A program made the position numbers and the translations under genes. A stretch of DNA of 64,000 nucleotides from Pseudomonadaceae bacterium SI-3 (lineage in GTDB: Bacteria > Pseudomonadota > Gammaproteobacteria > Pseudomonadales > Pseudomonadaceae). Positions 45,726 to 55,119 of the stretch are shown here, one piece after another. Below the pieces are notes generated by a model. The model saw nothing but the letters and a program-made list of their open reading frames with translations. It was not told where the DNA came from and did no database searches. The stretch is from NCBI GenBank assembly GCA_004010935.1, contig CP026511.1, positions 2,418,001-2,482,000 on the forward strand, written 5' to 3'. Position 1 is the first letter of the stretch. The number at the start of each line of letters is the position of its first letter.

Positions 45726-46805
45726 TCAGCCCTGCGGCAGCGCCCGTTCATACCAGCTTCGGCTTTTGTTGACGGTACGAACCAGCCAAAGCATCACCGG
45801 CACCTCGATGAGCACACCGACGACCGTCGCCAAGGCGGCACCCGAGTTGAAACCGTATAGAACGATAGCGACCGCCACGGCGAGCTCGAAAAAATTCGAC
45901 GCGCCGATCATGGCGGACGGCCCCGCGATGTCATGGCGCACTTTCAGCTGTCGGTTGAGCCAGTAACCCAATGCCGCGATTACGAGGGTTTGCAGCAGGA
46001 TCGGCACCGCCAGCATGGCGATCACCAGCGGTTGTTCGACAATCGCTTCGCCCTGGAAAGAGAACAGCAGCACCAGCGTCGCCAGCAGGGCCATGATCGA
46101 GAACGGCTGAATGCGTGCCAAGGCTTCGTGAAACCTGTGTTCACCCCCTCTGCGAAGGCGGCTGCGGATGAGCTGAGCGATCGTCAGCGGAATGACGATG
46201 TACATCACGACAGAAAGGATCAGCGTGTCCCAGGGCACAGGAATCGAGGAGACGCCCAGCAGCAACGCCACGATGGGCGCAAAGGCGAACACCATTATCA
46301 GGTCGTTGACTGCCACTTGCGTAAGCGTGAAGTTGGCGTTGCCGTTACACAGGTTGCTCCAGACAAACACCATGGCCGTGCAGGGCGCCGCACCGAGCAG
46401 AATTAGCCCGGCAACGTAGCTATCGATCTGGTCCGCCGTTAGCCAGTCGGCGAAGACATGCCGCAGAAACAGCCAGGCAAGAAATGCCATGGTGAACGGC
46501 TTGATTGCCCAATTCACGAGCAAGGTCACACCCATCCCCGCGCGGTGCTCAAAGACTTCATGGAGTGCACTGAAGTCGATCTTCATCAACATCGGGATGA
46601 TCATCACCCAGATCAGCAACCCAACCGGGATGTTCACATTGGCCAGCTCCATCGCACCAACCGTCTGTGAAGCCTCCGGGGCAAATAGACCAATGAGCGT
46701 CCCAGCGATGATGCAGAGAAAGACCCAAAGGGTTAGGTAACGCTCGAAGAAACCGATCGGCGCACCTGCAGCCTTTTTTCCTATGGTTTCGCATTGAGTA
46801 GACAT
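45726..46805 (-). CDS. acr3: Arsenite efflux transporter Acr3
   Basis: The 359-residue transporter has ten helices and the ACR3 signature LILLGAAPCTAMVFVWSNL, whose Cys binds As(III), and a conserved Glu/Asn segment IGASNFFELAVAVA in helix nine. It exports arsenite driven by the proton gradient. The gene lies 11 bases after arsO. Confidence 0.94.
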   Translation of the reverse strand: MSTQCETIGKKAAGAPIGFFERYLTLWVFLCIIAGTLIGLFAPEASQTVGAMELANVNIPVGLLIWVMIIPMLMKIDFSALHEVFEHRAGMGVTLLVNWAIKPFTMAFLAWLFLRHVFADWLTADQIDSYVAGLILLGAAPCTAMVFVWSNLCNGNANFTLTQVAVNDLIMVFAFAPIVALLLGVSSIPVPWDTLILSVVMYIVIPLTIAQLIRSRLRRGGEHRFHEALARIQPFSIMALLATLVLLFSFQGEAIVEQPLVIAMLAVPILLQTLVIAALGYWLNRQLKVRHDIAGPSAMIGASNFFELAVAVAIVLYGFNSGAALATVVGVLIEVPVMLWLVRTVNKSRSWYERALPQG

Positions 46806-46816
46806 GAAGCGTCTCT

Positions 46817-47956
46817 TTATCTCATTTGAGAGGGTTCTAAGGCGCCGGAAGCAGGTAACGGCTCTGCCAGCATCTGATCAATCTGCTCGACGGTGGCTCG
46901 CGCGTAGCGTGTCACCCCGATCAAGGTGGCTGACGCGGGCCCTGTCCAGTCGCCGTAGCCCATTAGCCACAGGTTGGGTTGCTTCACTGATCGGGTTCCG
47001 TCTACCTCAACTCTGCCATCCGGTTCGATGACGCCCAGGTGGTCGAGGTGGGCTAACGCGGGTTTGAAACCGGTGCACCAAACTACCGCATCGATCTGCT
47101 CGTAATGCCCGTCATCCCATTCGACCCCGCTTGCCGTAAAGCGAGCAAACGGTCGCTGCGCCGCTAACACGCCCCGTGCGCGGGCGTCTTTGACGGGTTC
47201 GACCATGACAATCTCACCAAACCCGCCGGTTGGATCCTCAACGCTGCGACCTTCTTGCTGCGCTCTCCAGCGTTCGGTGGCGCGCTCGAACAGAACGCGT
47301 CCATCAACGTCATCCGGCAGGAATGCGGGCTCCTGCTGGGTAATCCATATCGTCTCGGCTACAAGCGATAGTTCGGCGAGAATCTGCGCGCCGGAATTGC
47401 CGCCTCCGACCACCATTACCCGCTTGCCCGCAAACGGCTCTGCATTCACATAATGGGCAGAGTGTATCTGCAGCCCCTGATACAGCTCTCGGCCCGCATA
47501 TTCCGGCACAACAGGCTGGCGCCAGGTGCCGGTCGCGTTGACCAGCGCTCGGCAACGCCACGTTCGATCCGCAGCGCGCACCTCGAGCTGATCACCGATC
47601 CTGGTAACCGATCTGACATGGGCCGGGCGCACGATAGGAAATTGGTACCGCTGTTCATAGCGCGACAAATAGTCGATCACGTCGTCGCGGGTCGGTGTAT
47701 CCGTCTGCGGGCTCGGCATCTGCCAGCCCGCAATCGAGCTCCAGGCCGCAGGCGAGAACAGTCTTAGCGACGACCAGCCATGCAGCCAGGCACCGCCAGC
47801 CCGCACCTGGTCGTCCAGGATCAAGAATGATCGGTTCGTGCGGCGCAGGAAGTACGCAGTCGCCAAAGCTGACTGCCCGCCTCCGACCAGGATTACGTCA
47901 GGATCAGCCGGTTTAGCGCGGTCGTCAGTCAGTACGTTCACCTCAATATATCTCAC
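46817..47956 (-). CDS. arsO: ArsO-type flavin-dependent monooxygenase
   Basis: The 379-residue protein has two Rossmann motifs, [15 protein letters not shown] near residue 23 for FAD and [13 protein letters not shown] near 180 for NADPH, and an intervening ATGTWRQP, as in ArsO and related FAD monooxygenases of ars operons. The substrate in arsenic metabolism is not settled. The called start is a GTG at 47956; another GTG five codons later is possible. It diverges from arsR, sharing the operator region. Confidence 0.85.
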   Translation of the reverse strand: MRYIEVNVLTDDRAKPADPDVILVGGGQSALATAYFLRRTNRSFLILDDQVRAGGAWLHGWSSLRLFSPAAWSSIAGWQMPSPQTDTPTRDDVIDYLSRYEQRYQFPIVRPAHVRSVTRIGDQLEVRAADRTWRCRALVNATGTWRQPVVPEYAGRELYQGLQIHSAHYVNAEPFAGKRVMVVGGGNSGAQILAELSLVAETIWITQQEPAFLPDDVDGRVLFERATERWRAQQEGRSVEDPTGGFGEIVMVEPVKDARARGVLAAQRPFARFTASGVEWDDGHYEQIDAVVWCTGFKPALAHLDHLGVIEPDGRVEVDGTRSVKQPNLWLMGYGDWTGPASATLIGVTRYARATVEQIDQMLAEPLPASGALEPSQMR

Positions 47957-48122
47957 TACCCGGATACGGCATTCCTTTGCAGGGGCTCAGCCAGCATGAC
48001 GCTCTGCTCTGCAGATTTATCTGAGCATATTCGCTTTACAGCATATACGCAGAACAATATATTCGCCTTTTCCTGGCTGGGGAATGCTCCATGTCAATCA
48101 CCTTGCTCAAACCGTGAAATTC
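47957..48122. promoter_or_regulatory. Divergent arsO/arsR promoter region
   Basis: This AT-rich 166-base gap holds repeats of GCATAT (48024 and 48041) and ATATATTCG-like sequence near 48058, plausible ArsR-binding half sites. The exact operator is not resolved. Confidence 0.45.
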
Positions 48123-48479
48123 ATGATCGAACATCTAACGCCAGACACGGTTTTCAAATGCCTCTCCGACGAAACCCGAGCGCGCATGACCTTGCTCATC
48201 GCAAGCGAGGGTGAATTGTGTGTTTGTGAGCTGACTACTGCGCTCGAGGAAAGCCAGCCGAAGGTTTCGAGGCACCTATCCCAACTGAGAAGCTGCGCGA
48301 TTCTTGAGGATCGACGCCAAGGCCAGTGGGTGTACTACCGCTTGCACCCGCATCTGCCCGATTGGGTACACGATGTGCTGCAAGTCATTCTGAATGCCAA
48401 TAAACGATGGTTGAGCCCCGACGCGGAGCGCCTTGAGCGCATGCGCGATCGGCCTGGCCGAGCGACAGCCTGTGGCTGA
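48123..48479 (+). CDS. arsR: ArsR/SmtB-family arsenite-responsive repressor
   Basis: The 118-residue protein has a winged helix with ELCVCELTTALEESQPKVSRHLSQL. The paired Cys of CVC at the start of the DNA-binding helix is the As(III) site of the type 1 ArsR. It should repress both divergent arms. ATG at 48123 starts MIEHLTPDTVFKCL, the conserved N-terminus. Confidence 0.92.
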   Translation: MIEHLTPDTVFKCLSDETRARMTLLIASEGELCVCELTTALEESQPKVSRHLSQLRSCAILEDRRQGQWVYYRLHPHLPDWVHDVLQVILNANKRWLSPDAERLERMRDRPGRATACG

Positions 48480-48489
48480 GTCAGCGGTA

Positions 48490-48632
48490 GCGCGCGCATT
48501 GGACGACACGCTGTCGATCATCCAAGCACGGATCGCGGCGTTGCTCGCCCTCCTCCCCTCGACCGGTTTGATGCAAGCGCCCTCAAAGATGAGTTGGCGC
48601 GTATCGGCACCCTGATGCGAGAACACACATGA
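48490..48632 (+). pseudogene. arsC: Remnant of arsC (low-molecular-weight phosphatase-type arsenate reductase)
   Basis: Between arsR and arsH lies only the 3' end of an arsC-like gene. One frame reads ALDDTLSIIQARIAALLAL and, after a one-base shift near 48555-48562, another reads [19 protein letters not shown], the typical last segments of the family. The stop overlaps the arsH start (ATGA), the coupling expected for an intact arsC-arsH pair. The phosphatase P-loop and catalytic Cys are absent, so arsenate reduction from this gene is lost. Confidence 0.65.
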
Positions 48633-49342
48633 ACGACGATTTGCCCAATATCGATTCCGAGCGCCTCGACCTGCCCAGCCTGGAAAAGCTCGGCCTGCCG
48701 AACGATCTGGAACACAAGCCACGCATCCTGTTGCTGTATGGCTCGAACCGTGAACGCTCGTTCAGCCGCTTGATGAGCCAAGAGGCTGCGCGCCTGTTGG
48801 AGACAATGGGTTGCGAGACGCGGATCTTCGACCCCTCCGGCCTGCCACTGCCTGACGACGCCCCGGAGTCTCACCCGAAGGTCCAGGAGCTTCGCGATCT
48901 GGTTATCTGGTCCGAAGGTCAGGTGTGGTGCTCGCCGGAACGTCACGGGGCGATGAGCGCGGTGTTCAAGGCGCAGATAGATTGGGTGCCGCTTAGCATG
49001 GGTGCGGTCCGCCCGACACAGGGCAAGACGCTCGCGCTGATGCAGGTCTGTGGTGGCTCGCAATCCTTCAACGCGGTGAATCAGATGCGCGTGTTAGGTC
49101 GCTGGATGCGCATGGTCACGATCCCCAACCAGTCATCGGTACCCAAGGCGTTTCTGGAGTTCGACGACGCCGGTCGAATGAAACCGTCGGCCTATTACGA
49201 CCGGGTCGTAGACGTGATGGAGGAACTGGTCAAGTTCACACTGTTGGTGCGTGGCCGCGGCGGCTACCTTGTCGATCGCTACTCGGAGCGCAAGGAATCG
49301 GCCGAAGCTCTGTCAGCGCGTGTCAACCAGCGCTCGATTTGA
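48629..49342 (+). CDS. arsH: ArsH, NADPH-dependent FMN reductase/organoarsenical oxidase
   Basis: ArsH oxidises trivalent organoarsenicals and protects against oxidative stress. The 237-residue protein has [19 protein letters not shown] near residue 33, the FMN-binding loop of the flavodoxin-like fold, and [15 protein letters not shown] with the flavin contact region. It follows the arsC remnant with an ATGA overlap. Confidence 0.93.
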   Translation: MNDDLPNIDSERLDLPSLEKLGLPNDLEHKPRILLLYGSNRERSFSRLMSQEAARLLETMGCETRIFDPSGLPLPDDAPESHPKVQELRDLVIWSEGQVWCSPERHGAMSAVFKAQIDWVPLSMGAVRPTQGKTLALMQVCGGSQSFNAVNQMRVLGRWMRMVTIPNQSSVPKAFLEFDDAGRMKPSAYYDRVVDVMEELVKFTLLVRGRGGYLVDRYSERKESAEALSARVNQRSI

Positions 49343-49359
49343 AGCCAGGAAGATCAACC

Positions 49360-49497
49360 ATGCCGCATCCCAATGAGGTTCTCGATATTCAGCAGCAGAC
49401 AACTCGCTTGAATTTTGCACCATGCCCCAGGGCTCGTGGCGCCAGGCAAAACGAGGTCCATGTTTGGCTGGCTCGCACAATTTGGCGACTGATCTGA
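49360..49497 (+). CDS. Short ORF of 45 codons between arsH and ynfA
   Basis: A start with AGGA upstream opens a 45-residue frame ending in a TGA that overlaps the next ATG (TGATG). No similarity is recognised; the tail [14 protein letters not shown] may be the residue of a larger protein. It may be a real leader peptide or the scar of a lost ars gene. Confidence 0.3.
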   Translation: MPHPNEVLDIQQQTTRLNFAPCPRARGARQNEVHVWLARTIWRLI

Positions 49498-49823
49498 TGC
49501 TGAAGACCTTTGGCTTGTTCGCCATCACGGCACTCGCCGAGATCGTCGGCTGCTATCTGCCCTACCTGTGGCTTCGTCAAGGCAAAAGCGCCTGGCTGCT
49601 GGTACCTGCTGCGGCATCACTGGTGCTGTTTGCCTGGCTGTTATCGCTGCACCCGACAGCCGCAGGACGCGTGTATGCCGCCTATGGCGGCGTTTACATC
49701 GGCGCTGCAATCGTCTGGCTGTGGATCGTCGACGGCATCAGGCCTACCGGCTGGGATCTGCTGGGTTCGGCCATCGCACTGCTAGGCATGGCCATCATCA
49801 TGTTCGCGCCTCGCGGCGCCTGA
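49497..49823 (+). CDS. YnfA family (UPF0060) small membrane protein
   Basis: The 108-residue protein has four helices and the family pattern [16 protein letters not shown] near the start and [15 protein letters not shown] in the third helix. It resembles small multidrug resistance-like proteins and is often found beside ars or gap-arsJ genes. Start follows the previous stop by one base. Confidence 0.87.
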   Translation: MLKTFGLFAITALAEIVGCYLPYLWLRQGKSAWLLVPAAASLVLFAWLLSLHPTAAGRVYAAYGGVYIGAAIVWLWIVDGIRPTGWDLLGSAIALLGMAIIMFAPRGA

Positions 49824-49839
49824 CTTAGGGGAATCAACC

Positions 49840-50847
49840 ATGACAATCAAAGTTGGTATCAACGGCTTCGGCCGGATTGGACGTCTGGCACTGCGCGCAG
49901 CCTGGGATTGGCCAGAGCTGGAGTTCGTCCAGATCAACGATCCCGCCGGCGACGCAGCCACCCACGCCCACCTGCTGAACTTCGACTCGGTGCACGGCCG
50001 CTGGCAGCACGAAGCGAGCAGTGACGGCGACTGCGTTGTCGTCGATGGCAAGCGCGTCCGAGTCACTGCAAACAAGGCCATTGCAGATACCGACTGGTCC
50101 GGCTGCGATCTGGTAATCGAAGCCAGTGGCAAGATGAAGACTGTGGCCGTGCTTCAGGGCTATCTGGACCAGGGGGTCAAGCGTGTTGTGGTCAGCGCGC
50201 CGGTCAAGGAAGCCGGAGCGCTCAATATCGTCATGGGGGTTAATGACGCGCTGTACGATCCGGCACAGCACCGGATCGTTACCGCGGCCTCCTGCACCAC
50301 CAATTGCCTTGCACCGGTGGTCAAGGTCATCCATGAACACCTCGGCATCCGCCATGGTTCGATCACAACCATCCACGACCTGACCAACACCCAGAGCATC
50401 CTCGATCAGCCACACAAGGATCTGCGCCGCGCCCGAGCCTCAGGCATGAGCCTGATCCCGACTACTACCGGTTCGGCGACGGCGATTGCAGAGATATTCC
50501 CCGAGCTGCGCGGCAAGCTCAACGGCCATGCGGTGCGGGTCCCGCTGGCTAACGCCTCACTGACCGACTGCGTTTTCGAAGTCGAGCGAGCCACCTCTGT
50601 CGATGAGGTCAATCAGCTTCTGAGCGCCGCGGCCAGCGAAGGTCCGCTCAAGGGCATTCTCGGTTACGAAGAGCGCCCGCTGGTCTCAATCGATTACCGC
50701 ACCGATCCACGCTCGTCGATCATCGATGCCCTGTCGACCATGGTCGTCAACGGCACACAGGTGAAGCTCTACGCCTGGTATGACAACGAGTGGGGTTACG
50801 CCAACCGCACCGTGGAACTTGCACGCAAGATGGGCCTGGCCGATTGA
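49840..50847 (+). CDS. Glyceraldehyde-3-phosphate dehydrogenase of the ars operon
   Basis: The 335-residue enzyme has the NAD loop [15 protein letters not shown] and the catalytic Cys in [11 protein letters not shown], with [11 protein letters not shown] near the end. Next to arsJ it should form 1-arseno-3-phosphoglycerate from arsenate and glyceraldehyde 3-phosphate, which ArsJ then expels. GGGGAATCAACC precedes the ATG. Confidence 0.92.
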   Translation: MTIKVGINGFGRIGRLALRAAWDWPELEFVQINDPAGDAATHAHLLNFDSVHGRWQHEASSDGDCVVVDGKRVRVTANKAIADTDWSGCDLVIEASGKMKTVAVLQGYLDQGVKRVVVSAPVKEAGALNIVMGVNDALYDPAQHRIVTAASCTTNCLAPVVKVIHEHLGIRHGSITTIHDLTNTQSILDQPHKDLRRARASGMSLIPTTTGSATAIAEIFPELRGKLNGHAVRVPLANASLTDCVFEVERATSVDEVNQLLSAAASEGPLKGILGYEERPLVSIDYRTDPRSSIIDALSTMVVNGTQVKLYAWYDNEWGYANRTVELARKMGLAD

Positions 50848-50913
50848 CCCGAACGCAGGGCGCTGGGGTTCCAGCGGCCTTGCGCTCATTCCATAACGCA
50901 ACGGAACTCCATC

Positions 50914-52146
50914 ATGCACGCCCTCTCCCGCCTCGCACCGGAGGTTCGCCAGTATCTGCTGGTGACCGGAAATTATTGGGCTTTCACCCTGACCGACGGC
51001 GCGCTGCGCATGCTGGTCGTGTTGCATTTTCACGCGCTCGGCTACACCCCGTTGCAAATCGCGGCCCTGTTTCTCTTCTACGAAGTGTTCGGTGTCATTA
51101 CCAATCTGGTCGGCGGCTACCTGGGGGCAAGGCTTGGGCTCAATCGCACCATGAACATCGGCCTGGCCATGCAAGTCGTGGCGTTGCTGATGCTCACCGT
51201 GCCCGCCACATGGCTGACTATTCCATGGGTGATGGGTGCGCAAGCGCTGTCAGGCATCGCCAAGGACCTGAACAAGATGAGCGCCAAGAGCTCAATCAAA
51301 CTCCTGGTGCCAGACGGCCAGCAAGGCACGCTGTACCGGTGGGTGGCCGTCCTGACCGGATCAAAGAATGCACTCAAAGGTGTTGGCTTTTTCCTCGGCG
51401 GCGCCCTGCTTGCGGCTATCGGCTTCCGCGGGGCTTTGCTGATCATGGCCGCTGCGCTGTCGCTGATCTGGTTTTCCAGTCTTGTGCTGCTGAAAAAAGA
51501 CTTGGGCAAGGCCAAGGCGAAACCGAAGTTTCGCGAATTGCTTTCCAAGAGCCGAGCCATAAACGTTCTGTCAGCAGCCAGGCTGTTCCTGTTCGGCGCG
51601 CGTGATGTCTGGTTCGTGGTGGCGCTGCCGGTCTATCTCTCTGCCGTATTTGGTTGGGATTTCTGGCAGGTAGGCGGCTTTCTCGCGCTATGGGTGATCG
51701 GATACGGCATCATCCAGTCGCTGGCTCCGGCTATCACGGGCAAGAACCGTGGTGAGGTGCCGGACGGCCGCTCGGCGTTCGTTTGGGCGATGCTGTTGGC
51801 GGGCCTGCCGGCAGGAATAGCGCTAGGGCTGGGTACGGAGTGGTCGTCCCAGACGGTACTGCTTGGGGGCTTACTGCTGTTCGGCGCGATCTTCGCCATA
51901 AACTCGTCGCTGCACAGCTATCTCATCGTGTCCTATGCCAAGGCCGACGGCGTGTCGTTGGACGTCGGCTTCTATTACATGTCAAACGCGTTGGGCCGGC
52001 TGGTCGGCACCCTGCTGTCCGGTTGGGTCTACCAAGCGTATGGGCTTGAGGCCTGCTTATGGGTATCGAGCGCCTTCGTGCTGCTGGCCGCATTGATATC
52101 GATGGGCCTGCCCCGTCGTCATCAGGCAGTCCCGCAAGACAGTTGA
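50914..52146 (+). CDS. arsJ: ArsJ, organoarsenical (1-arseno-3-phosphoglycerate) efflux transporter
   Basis: The 410-residue major-facilitator protein has about 12 helices, the cytosolic loop after helix two with NLVGGYLGARLGLNRT and a central loop with DLGKAKAKPKFRELLS. Placement directly after the ars-type GAPDH gene matches the ArsJ family, which gives arsenate resistance without arsenate reductase. Confidence 0.92.
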   Translation: MHALSRLAPEVRQYLLVTGNYWAFTLTDGALRMLVVLHFHALGYTPLQIAALFLFYEVFGVITNLVGGYLGARLGLNRTMNIGLAMQVVALLMLTVPATWLTIPWVMGAQALSGIAKDLNKMSAKSSIKLLVPDGQQGTLYRWVAVLTGSKNALKGVGFFLGGALLAAIGFRGALLIMAAALSLIWFSSLVLLKKDLGKAKAKPKFRELLSKSRAINVLSAARLFLFGARDVWFVVALPVYLSAVFGWDFWQVGGFLALWVIGYGIIQSLAPAITGKNRGEVPDGRSAFVWAMLLAGLPAGIALGLGTEWSSQTVLLGGLLLFGAIFAINSSLHSYLIVSYAKADGVSLDVGFYYMSNALGRLVGTLLSGWVYQAYGLEACLWVSSAFVLLAALISMGLPRRHQAVPQDS

Positions 52147-52176
52147 GTGCAGCCTGTTCCGCTTCCTTCAGCTGGT

Positions 52177-53859
52177 TTAGGTGCGTGCGGGGCCGTCGCT
52201 GAGCAAGTGACTCAGAACTGAGCGCAGCTTCCCGGCCTTGACCGGTTTGTTCAGCACCGGGACACCAAACCCTTGCAGCTGCCGGCGACATTGGTCACTG
52301 CGATCGGCCGTCACCATGACCGCTGGGATCGCCTGCGCAAAGTGTTGCCTCAGCGCAGTGACCACGTCCCATCCCGTTACACCCTGATCGAGGTGGTAGT
52401 CGGCGAGAATCACCTCCGGCGGTGATCCGCCGAGCACCGCCAACGCCGCTTCTAGGTCAGTGGCTGTCAATACCTCGCAACCCCACTGCCCCAGCAACGC
52501 GGCCATGCTGTGCAGGATGCTCAGCTCGTTATCCAGGACCAGCAAGCGACGGCCCGGTAACGGATTGCCAAGTACCGGCATCTGCATTGGCGCTTCGGCA
52601 GGCGTCTGCTCAGGCAGATCCGCCAGCGGTACATCAATGCTGAACACAGAGCCTCGCCCCAACTGCGAACGCACCTGAATCGGATAAGCCAGCATCGAGG
52701 CAATACGATCGACGATGGCCAGGCCGAGCCCGACCCCGGCGCGTTCGGTGGCGCGCTGCACACCCAGCTGATTGAACTCGAGGAAGATCGACTGCATCTG
52801 ATCCGACTCGATGCCTCGCCCCGTGTCCCAGACCTCGATACGCAGGTGTTCGCCGCGCTTGCGCGCGCCCAGCAGCACTCGGCCTTGATCGGTGTAGCGG
52901 CAGGCATTGCTGAGAAAGTTGCGCAAAATGCGCGTCAGCAGCCGGAAATCGCTGCTTAGCGCATACGCTGGGATGTAGTGATCGAAACCGAGGCCTGCGG
53001 CTTCGGCTACTGACTGGAATTCGGACACGAGGGGCAACAACACTTCGTCGAGGCGATAAACCTCGATGTCGGGCTTGATCGCCTGCTGATCCAGTTTGGA
53101 GATGTCCAGCAAATCAGTCAGCAAGTCTTCGGCGCCCTCGAGCGCCTGATGTGCTCGCTCCACCAGGTTCGCTTCAGCATCCGGTAAGCCGCGCTCACGC
53201 AATGTCGAGATCAAAAGGCGCGCCGCATTGAGCGGCTGCAACAGGTCATGGCTGGCAGCGGCTAGGTATTTGTCCTTGCTGTGGTTGGCTTGCTCGGCCG
53301 CGTCTCGGGCCTTGCGCAGCTCGCAGGTGCGCTCGGCGACCCGGTGTTCCAACTGTTCGTTGAGCTGTAGCAAGCGCATCTGCGCCAGCTTGCGCTCGGT
53401 GATGTCGGCAACGAAGCCTTCAACCAGGCCATCTTCTTCCGGCTTGAGCAGCAGGTTCATCATGACGTCGATGGGACTGCCGTCCTTGCGCCGCAGACGG
53501 GTCTCATATCCGAACAAGCCTTGCTGGGTAGTCAGGGTACGCCGAATCTGCCGAAGCTCGTCTTCGCCACCAATGAACAGGTGATGTGACAGGTCGGTCA
53601 GGCGCCACAACGTTTCGTCTGGGCTTTCGTAACCAAGCATCCTTGCCAGCGCCGGATTGGCTGCGCGAATACCTTCCTGCAGGCTGGCCTGGAAAATGCC
53701 GTGTACGGCGTGTTCGAACAGCCATTTGTATCGGTTGCGCTCGGCCTCCAGCTCTTCAAGGCGAGCGACCAGTTCTGGGTAGTGGCTTTTGCGGGCCGAA
53801 TGAGTGCCTAACCCGAGCAGCCCGGCAAGAGCATCGTCCTGTTCAGAGTGCTTCGGCAT
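52177..53859 (-). CDS. Hybrid sensor histidine kinase (ErcS/ErcS'-like)
   Basis: The 560-residue protein has no membrane helix, so it is a cytoplasmic sensor. It has an N-terminal PAS domain (about 40-160), a coiled coil, HisKA with His204 in AASHDLLQPL, an ATPase domain (N box NACRYT, then GLAIVDRI), and a C-terminal receiver domain with Asp in LADYHLD near 490. It overlaps ercA by 17 bases. In P. aeruginosa related kinases (ErcS, ErcS') lie beside ercA and control ethanol oxidation through the exaA and pqq regulators. Which of the two it matches is not clear. Confidence 0.85.
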   Translation of the reverse strand: MPKHSEQDDALAGLLGLGTHSARKSHYPELVARLEELEAERNRYKWLFEHAVHGIFQASLQEGIRAANPALARMLGYESPDETLWRLTDLSHHLFIGGEDELRQIRRTLTTQQGLFGYETRLRRKDGSPIDVMMNLLLKPEEDGLVEGFVADITERKLAQMRLLQLNEQLEHRVAERTCELRKARDAAEQANHSKDKYLAAASHDLLQPLNAARLLISTLRERGLPDAEANLVERAHQALEGAEDLLTDLLDISKLDQQAIKPDIEVYRLDEVLLPLVSEFQSVAEAAGLGFDHYIPAYALSSDFRLLTRILRNFLSNACRYTDQGRVLLGARKRGEHLRIEVWDTGRGIESDQMQSIFLEFNQLGVQRATERAGVGLGLAIVDRIASMLAYPIQVRSQLGRGSVFSIDVPLADLPEQTPAEAPMQMPVLGNPLPGRRLLVLDNELSILHSMAALLGQWGCEVLTATDLEAALAVLGGSPPEVILADYHLDQGVTGWDVVTALRQHFAQAIPAVMVTADRSDQCRRQLQGFGVPVLNKPVKAGKLRSVLSHLLSDGPART

Positions 53860-55006
53860 AGACCACTTCGACGTCGCGCTGGGTCGACGAACGGGGATTG
53901 GTTAGGATGCAAGGATCTTGCATTGCATGCTGCGAGAGGAACGGGATGTCGGAGAGATTCACCCCGTGTAAGCCGAGCGTTTCGTTGAAGCCAATGGCCT
54001 GCTTGAGGCTGATCAGATGTTGCATGAGTCGTTCACGAATCTGCCGATGGCTCAGCCCGCGGCTGTCTATGCCCAGGGTTTCCGCCACCACCTTGAAGCG
54101 ATCCGGCGCCGAATCGTAGTTGAACGCCACGACATGTTCGACCAAAACCGCATTGCACAGGCCATGCGGCAAATCCAGATATCCGCCAAGGCTGTGAGAC
54201 ATCGCATGCACTGCGCCGAGAATCGCATTGGAGAAGGCCAAGCCGGCCTGCATGCTGCCGAGCATGATCTTTTCGCGCAGTTGAATATCGGTCGGATTGG
54301 CGATCATTTCCACCAGATGGCCGTTGATCAGCCGCATCGCTTCCAAGGCGTGAGGATCGGTCAGCGGGCCATGGCCCGTCGAAACAAAGGCCTCGATGGC
54401 ATGTACCAGCGCGTCAATACCCGTACAGGCAGACAGGAACGGATCCATGCTGAGGGTGGTTTCCGGATCGATCAGCGAGACGTCCGGTACGGCGCCCTTG
54501 CTGACGATGGAGAACTTCATCCGTTCGGTCTGGTTGGAAATGATCACGAACTGCGACACATCGGCCGATGTGCCGGCAGTCGTTGGGATCAGGATCAGCG
54601 GCGGGCTGGGCACCCGTAACGTATCGACACCCTCGAACTCAACGATATTGCGACCGTGGGCCACCGCGATGCCGATGCCCTTGGCGCAATCCATCGGGCT
54701 CCCGCCACCGACCGCTACGATGACGTTACAACCTTCGCTGCCATACACCTCGGCGCCGAGCATCACTTCCTCGGAGCGAGGATTGGCCGAGACCTGAGTG
54801 AACAAGTGAAACTCGATGCCCTGGCGTGCCAGACTCGCCTGGACATCGCCGACCCATCCGGCAGCGACCACCCCCGGATCGGACACCAGCAGCACCTTGC
54901 GCGCGCCAAAATTCTTCGCATAGTTGCCGGCGCTATGCCGACAGCCTGCACCAAACACGATCTCGGGCGAGACAAACTTACGGTGCAGGCTCAGATTAGG
55001 GCTCAT
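53843..55006 (-). CDS. ercA: Iron-containing alcohol dehydrogenase ErcA
   Basis: The 387-residue protein belongs to the group III Fe-dependent alcohol dehydrogenases, with the NAD loop VGGGSPMDCAKGIG near residue 99, metal-binding Asp and His residues in AVHAMSHSLGGYLDLPHGLCNAVL and the usual family length. In P. aeruginosa ErcA has a regulatory role in ethanol oxidation. An AATAATAA motif (minus strand, 55021-55028) lies just before the start. Confidence 0.9.
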   Translation of the reverse strand: MSPNLSLHRKFVSPEIVFGAGCRHSAGNYAKNFGARKVLLVSDPGVVAAGWVGDVQASLARQGIEFHLFTQVSANPRSEEVMLGAEVYGSEGCNVIVAVGGGSPMDCAKGIGIAVAHGRNIVEFEGVDTLRVPSPPLILIPTTAGTSADVSQFVIISNQTERMKFSIVSKGAVPDVSLIDPETTLSMDPFLSACTGIDALVHAIEAFVSTGHGPLTDPHALEAMRLINGHLVEMIANPTDIQLREKIMLGSMQAGLAFSNAILGAVHAMSHSLGGYLDLPHGLCNAVLVEHVVAFNYDSAPDRFKVVAETLGIDSRGLSHRQIRERLMQHLISLKQAIGFNETLGLHGVNLSDIPFLSQHAMQDPCILTNPRSSTQRDVEVVYAEAL

Positions 55007-55119
55007 ACGGCGGCCTCTGGTTATTATTTGTTACTTTCGGCAAGCCTACTGCTTTCCCGCACCAAAGCAATCAAACAAAAGGCGCATGTCTCGACCATGC
55101 AGCGGGCACGGTCTTTCGA

